From Sediminibacterium sp. (lineage in GTDB: Bacteria; Bacteroidota; Bacteroidia; Chitinophagales; Chitinophagaceae), in NCBI GenBank assembly GCA_030726065.1, contig JANREK010000038.1, positions 1 to 64,000 of the forward strand: DNA of 64,000 nucleotides, read 5' to 3'. Shown here one piece after another: positions 61,486 through 64,000 of this stretch (its first letter is position 1; each line of letters begins with the position of its first letter). A model generated the notes under the pieces. It had not been told where the DNA came from. It was given only the letters and a program-made list of their open reading frames with translations, and ran no database searches. A program made the translations under genes and the position numbers.

Positions 61486-61518
61486 AAAAACCAATTATTT
61501 AATCAATAAATTCAAGTA

Positions 61519-61872
61519 ATGAACAATTACGAATTAATGGTGATTTTTACACCGGTTTTATCTGAAGATGATTTTAAATCAGCTCAGAAAAAATACCAAG
61601 ACTTCATCCAAGAAAATGGTGGGTCTGCAGTAGCCTCAAATCCTTGGGGTTTAAAATCACTTGCTTATCCAATCGATAAGAAAACTACTGGTATCTACTG
61701 GATACTAGAATTTACTGCTCCTTCGACAGTAAATGAAAAATTGAAAATTCAATTTTTACGTGACGAGCAAATCATGCGTCACATGATTACCAAACTTGAC
61801 AAGAACGCAGTTGAGTATAACCACATTAAGAGAAACGGCGGTTTCCCTGTTCACAATGCAGTTGAGGCTTAA
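61519..61872 (+). CDS. rpsF: 30S ribosomal protein S6
   Basis: MNNYELMVIFTPVLSEDDFKSAQKKYQDFIQENGG...LDKNAVEYNHIKRNGGF; rpsR follows. Confidence 0.95.
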   Translation: MNNYELMVIFTPVLSEDDFKSAQKKYQDFIQENGGSAVASNPWGLKSLAYPIDKKTTGIYWILEFTAPSTVNEKLKIQFLRDEQIMRHMITKLDKNAVEYNHIKRNGGFPVHNAVEA

Positions 61873-61888
61873 TTAAATTTTTACCAAC

Positions 61889-62152
61889 ATGGCAAAGAAT
61901 GAAATAAAATACCTTACAGCGATTAAGCAGGAAAAACCAAAGAAGAAATTCTGTCGTTTTAAAAAGTATGGTATCAAGTATGTCGATTACAAAGACATCG
62001 ATTTTTTAAAGAAATTTTTAAATGAGCAAGGTAAAATGTTACCTCGTCGTTTAAGCGGTAATTCATTAAAGTACCAACGCAAGGTGGCTGACGCTATTAA
62101 GAAGTCACGCCAAATGGCATTGTTACCTTATGTAACCGATTTATTCAAATAA
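61889..62152 (+). CDS. rpsR: 30S ribosomal protein S18
   Basis: [66 protein letters not shown]. Confidence 0.97.
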   Translation: MAKNEIKYLTAIKQEKPKKKFCRFKKYGIKYVDYKDIDFLKKFLNEQGKMLPRRLSGNSLKYQRKVADAIKKSRQMALLPYVTDLFK

Positions 62153-62179
62153 ACCACTAATTAGTAAACCATCCCTAAT

Positions 62180-62223
62180 CTCGTATATTAAAAATATATT
62201 GGCGAGTGACAGCAAAATTGCTG
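62180..62223 (+). promoter_or_regulatory. Tandem hairpins in the rpsR-rplI intergenic region
   Basis: CTCGTATATT-AAA-AATATAttggCGAG (62180-62206) and CAGCAA-AA-TTGCTG (62210-62223). Confidence 0.4.
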
Positions 62224-62248
62224 GGCTCTTGGGAACTAAAAAAAATAT

Positions 62249-62698
62249 ATGCAAATTATATTAATCAAAGACGTAGATAATTTAGGAGGCAAGGACGAAT
62301 TAGTAACTGTTAAAAACGGTTATGCGCGTAACTTCTTATTCCCTACCAAACAAGCTGTTGAAGCAAGCACTTCTAATTTGAAACAATTGGAAGAGCGTTT
62401 AAAAGCAAAAGCGAAGAAAGAAGCTGCAATGTTAGCTGAGATTACAAAAGTAATTTTAGTATTAACTTCATCTCCGATCAAGTTGACTGCTAAAACAGGA
62501 ACCTCAAATAAAATATTTGGTACCATCACCTCATTTCAAGTTACGCGTGCAATTCGTGAACAAAAAGGTTACGAAATTGATAGAAGACGTATTAGCTTAC
62601 CAGAGGAAATCAAAGAATTAGGAAGCTACAAAGCAACTATTGACTTTGGAAATGGACAAAATACTGAAGTAGATATTGAGGTTGGTGCTGAGGCTTAA
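62249..62698 (+). CDS. rplI: 50S ribosomal protein L9
   Basis: MQIILIKDVDNLGGKDELVTVKNGYARNFLFPTKQAVEAS. Confidence 0.97.
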   Translation: MQIILIKDVDNLGGKDELVTVKNGYARNFLFPTKQAVEASTSNLKQLEERLKAKAKKEAAMLAEITKVILVLTSSPIKLTAKTGTSNKIFGTITSFQVTRAIREQKGYEIDRRRISLPEEIKELGSYKATIDFGNGQNTEVDIEVGAEA

Positions 62699-62746
62699 TT
62701 GCCCCCAACCCCAATTTCCAGCCTAAAATGAACTTCATTTAAGGCC

Positions 62747-62784
62747 AAAAAAGCCTTCCCATACCCTTGGGAAGGTTTTTTTTG
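62747..62784 (+). terminator. Intrinsic terminator after rplI
   Basis: AAAAAAGCCTTCCC-ATACCCTT-GGGAAGGTTTTTTTT. Confidence 0.85.
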
Positions 62785-62857
62785 GGTTATTTATGCCCAA
62801 CCGGTGATAAAAATTTTTAAAAAAAGCCCTAAAAGTGATATTTGTATTAAATAGTCC

Positions 62858-62865
62858 TATCTTTG
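62858..62865 (+). promoter_or_regulatory. -7 element TATCTTTG upstream of RRM gene
   Basis: Exact TAnnTTTG match. Confidence 0.45.
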
Positions 62866-62926
62866 GGGTCTCCCACTCTAGAAGTATTTTTTAGCGTTGG
62901 TATTAGATCACTTAATTTAAAAGAAC

Positions 62927-63319
62927 ATGAACATTTATGTTGGAAATCTTAGCTGGAATATGACTAGCGAAGATCTTGAGAACTTGTTTACTCCGTTTGG
63001 AGCAGTAGCAAGTGCAAAAATTGTAACAGACAAATTTAACAACAACAGAAGCAAAGGCTTCGGTTTTGTTGAAATGGCTAATGATGATGAAGCTCGCGCA
63101 GCTATCAGTCAACTTCACGACACAGAAATGTTGGGTCGTAACATAGTAGTTAACGAGTCAACTCCACGTCCTGAAGGCGAAAGAACCTTCAAGAAGAAGC
63201 CTTATGGCGCAGGTGGCGGTGGTGGATTCAATCGCGGTGGATCCGGTGGATCTGGCGGCGGTGGAGGATACAACCGTGATCGCGATGGTAATGGCGGTGG
63301 TGAATACAACAGATATTAA
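62927..63319 (+). CDS. RRM-type RNA-binding protein with Gly-rich C-terminus
   Basis: MNIYVGNLSWNMTSEDLENLFTPFGAVASAKIVTDKFNNNRSKGFGFVEMAN (RNP1 KGFGFVEM, RNP2 IYVGNL); GGGGGFNRGGSGGSGGGGGYNRDRDGNGGG tail. Confidence 0.96.
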   Translation: MNIYVGNLSWNMTSEDLENLFTPFGAVASAKIVTDKFNNNRSKGFGFVEMANDDEARAAISQLHDTEMLGRNIVVNESTPRPEGERTFKKKPYGAGGGGGFNRGGSGGSGGGGGYNRDRDGNGGGEYNRY

Positions 63320-63337
63320 TCAACCTCGTTGCAATAC

Positions 63338-63373
63338 AATCCCGTTCCGAATTTCGGAACGGGATTTTTTTTG
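63338..63373 (+). terminator. Intrinsic terminator after RRM gene
   Basis: AATCCCGTTCCG-AATTT-CGGAACGGGATTTTTTTT. Confidence 0.92.
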
Positions 63374-63408
63374 TCCTGTACTTTTTAATAATTAGCTAAT
63401 TTTAATAC

Positions 63409-64000
63409 ATGGAAAAGAAATACTGGGAAAAGATAGCCCCCAACTATGAGACAGAAATTTTTGACGTGCTACATAATGACAAGTCTGGCAAAATTGTAAA
63501 GGCAATTCACCAGTTTGCCAATAAAAAAAAATCGGTGATTGATATAGGCTGTGCAGTAGGCAAATGGATTCCAGTGCTAGCGCCCATCTTTAAAACCGTT
63601 AGGGCTATTGATATATCAGCAAAAAATTTAGCCATCGCTGAAAAAAAATATATGAAGTACGATAATATAAGCTACGAATGCGTTGACATGTCCGCAGCAA
63701 AATTAAAGCCGCAAAAATACGATAGCGCTATTTGTATAAATGCGATATTGACGGAGTCCTTAAAAAAGAGAGATCTGTTTTTTAAACATATGTCCAGCTT
63801 TATCAAAAAAGGCGGAGACTTAGTGTTAGTCGTGCCTTCCCTGGAATCAAAATTATTTAGTCATATCATTGCGAATAAGTGGAATGTAGATGATGCAAAA
63901 AAAGATATCGCACCAACTGGCAAGAAAGCGATAAGTCAAATACGATTTATCAAGGATGGTGTAACCGATATTGATGATATACCCACCAAACATTTTTTAA
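63409..64000 (+). CDS. Class I SAM-dependent methyltransferase (3' end truncated by window edge)
   Basis: Manual translation: MEKKYWEKIAPNYETEIFDVLHNDKSGKIVKAIHQFANKKKSVIDIGCAVGKWIPVLAPIFKTVRAIDISAKNLAIAEKKY. Not in the ORF track. Confidence 0.82.
   Translation, partial: MEKKYWEKIAPNYETEIFDVLHNDKSGKIVKAIHQFANKKKSVIDIGCAVGKWIPVLAPIFKTVRAIDISAKNLAIAEKKYMKYDNISYECVDMSAAKLKPQKYDSAICINAILTESLKKRDLFFKHMSSFIKKGGDLVLVVPSLESKLFSHIIANKWNVDDAKKDIAPTGKKAISQIRFIKDGVTDIDDIPTKHFL

Noticed and set aside
1-64000. CRISPR arrays, IS elements, prophage, rRNA operons
   Set aside because: No regularly spaced repeats, transposase/integrase/Cas-like proteins or rRNA-like sequence seen on either strand.

Overview
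The window looks like a low-GC chromosomal segment from a member of Bacteroidota, probably Chitinophagaceae-like. That assignment is an inference from protein character, TAnnTTTG-type -7 promoter elements and gene families, not from a database search. Content is mostly housekeeping: CCA-adding enzyme, dapD, purine nucleoside phosphorylase, clpB, queG, sppA, folK, gcvP, ABC-F, ispH, cmk, mrp, prmC, ExbB/ExbD, pepT, fmt, folA/thyA, proline dehydrogenase, recJ, htpG, and rpsF-rpsR-rplI. I found no CRISPR array, rRNA, convincing tRNA, IS element or prophage. The parts most worth a second look are: (i) an M42 peptidase / class-I glutamine amidotransferase / ATP-grasp-like operon at 6383-9502 that could be an uncharacterised amide-ligase pathway; (ii) a putative membrane-bound sensor/transcription factor at 3789-5243; (iii) a CusA-TolC fusion that keeps an internal signal peptide; (iv) a Lys/Thr/Ala-rich RlpA-like gene broken by a +1 shift at an A5G5 tract; (v) structured RNA candidates ahead of rpsF and rplI; and (vi) a perfect 14-bp hairpin inside the 3' end of a coding region. 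All functional names come from reading the sequence by eye and need homology confirmation.
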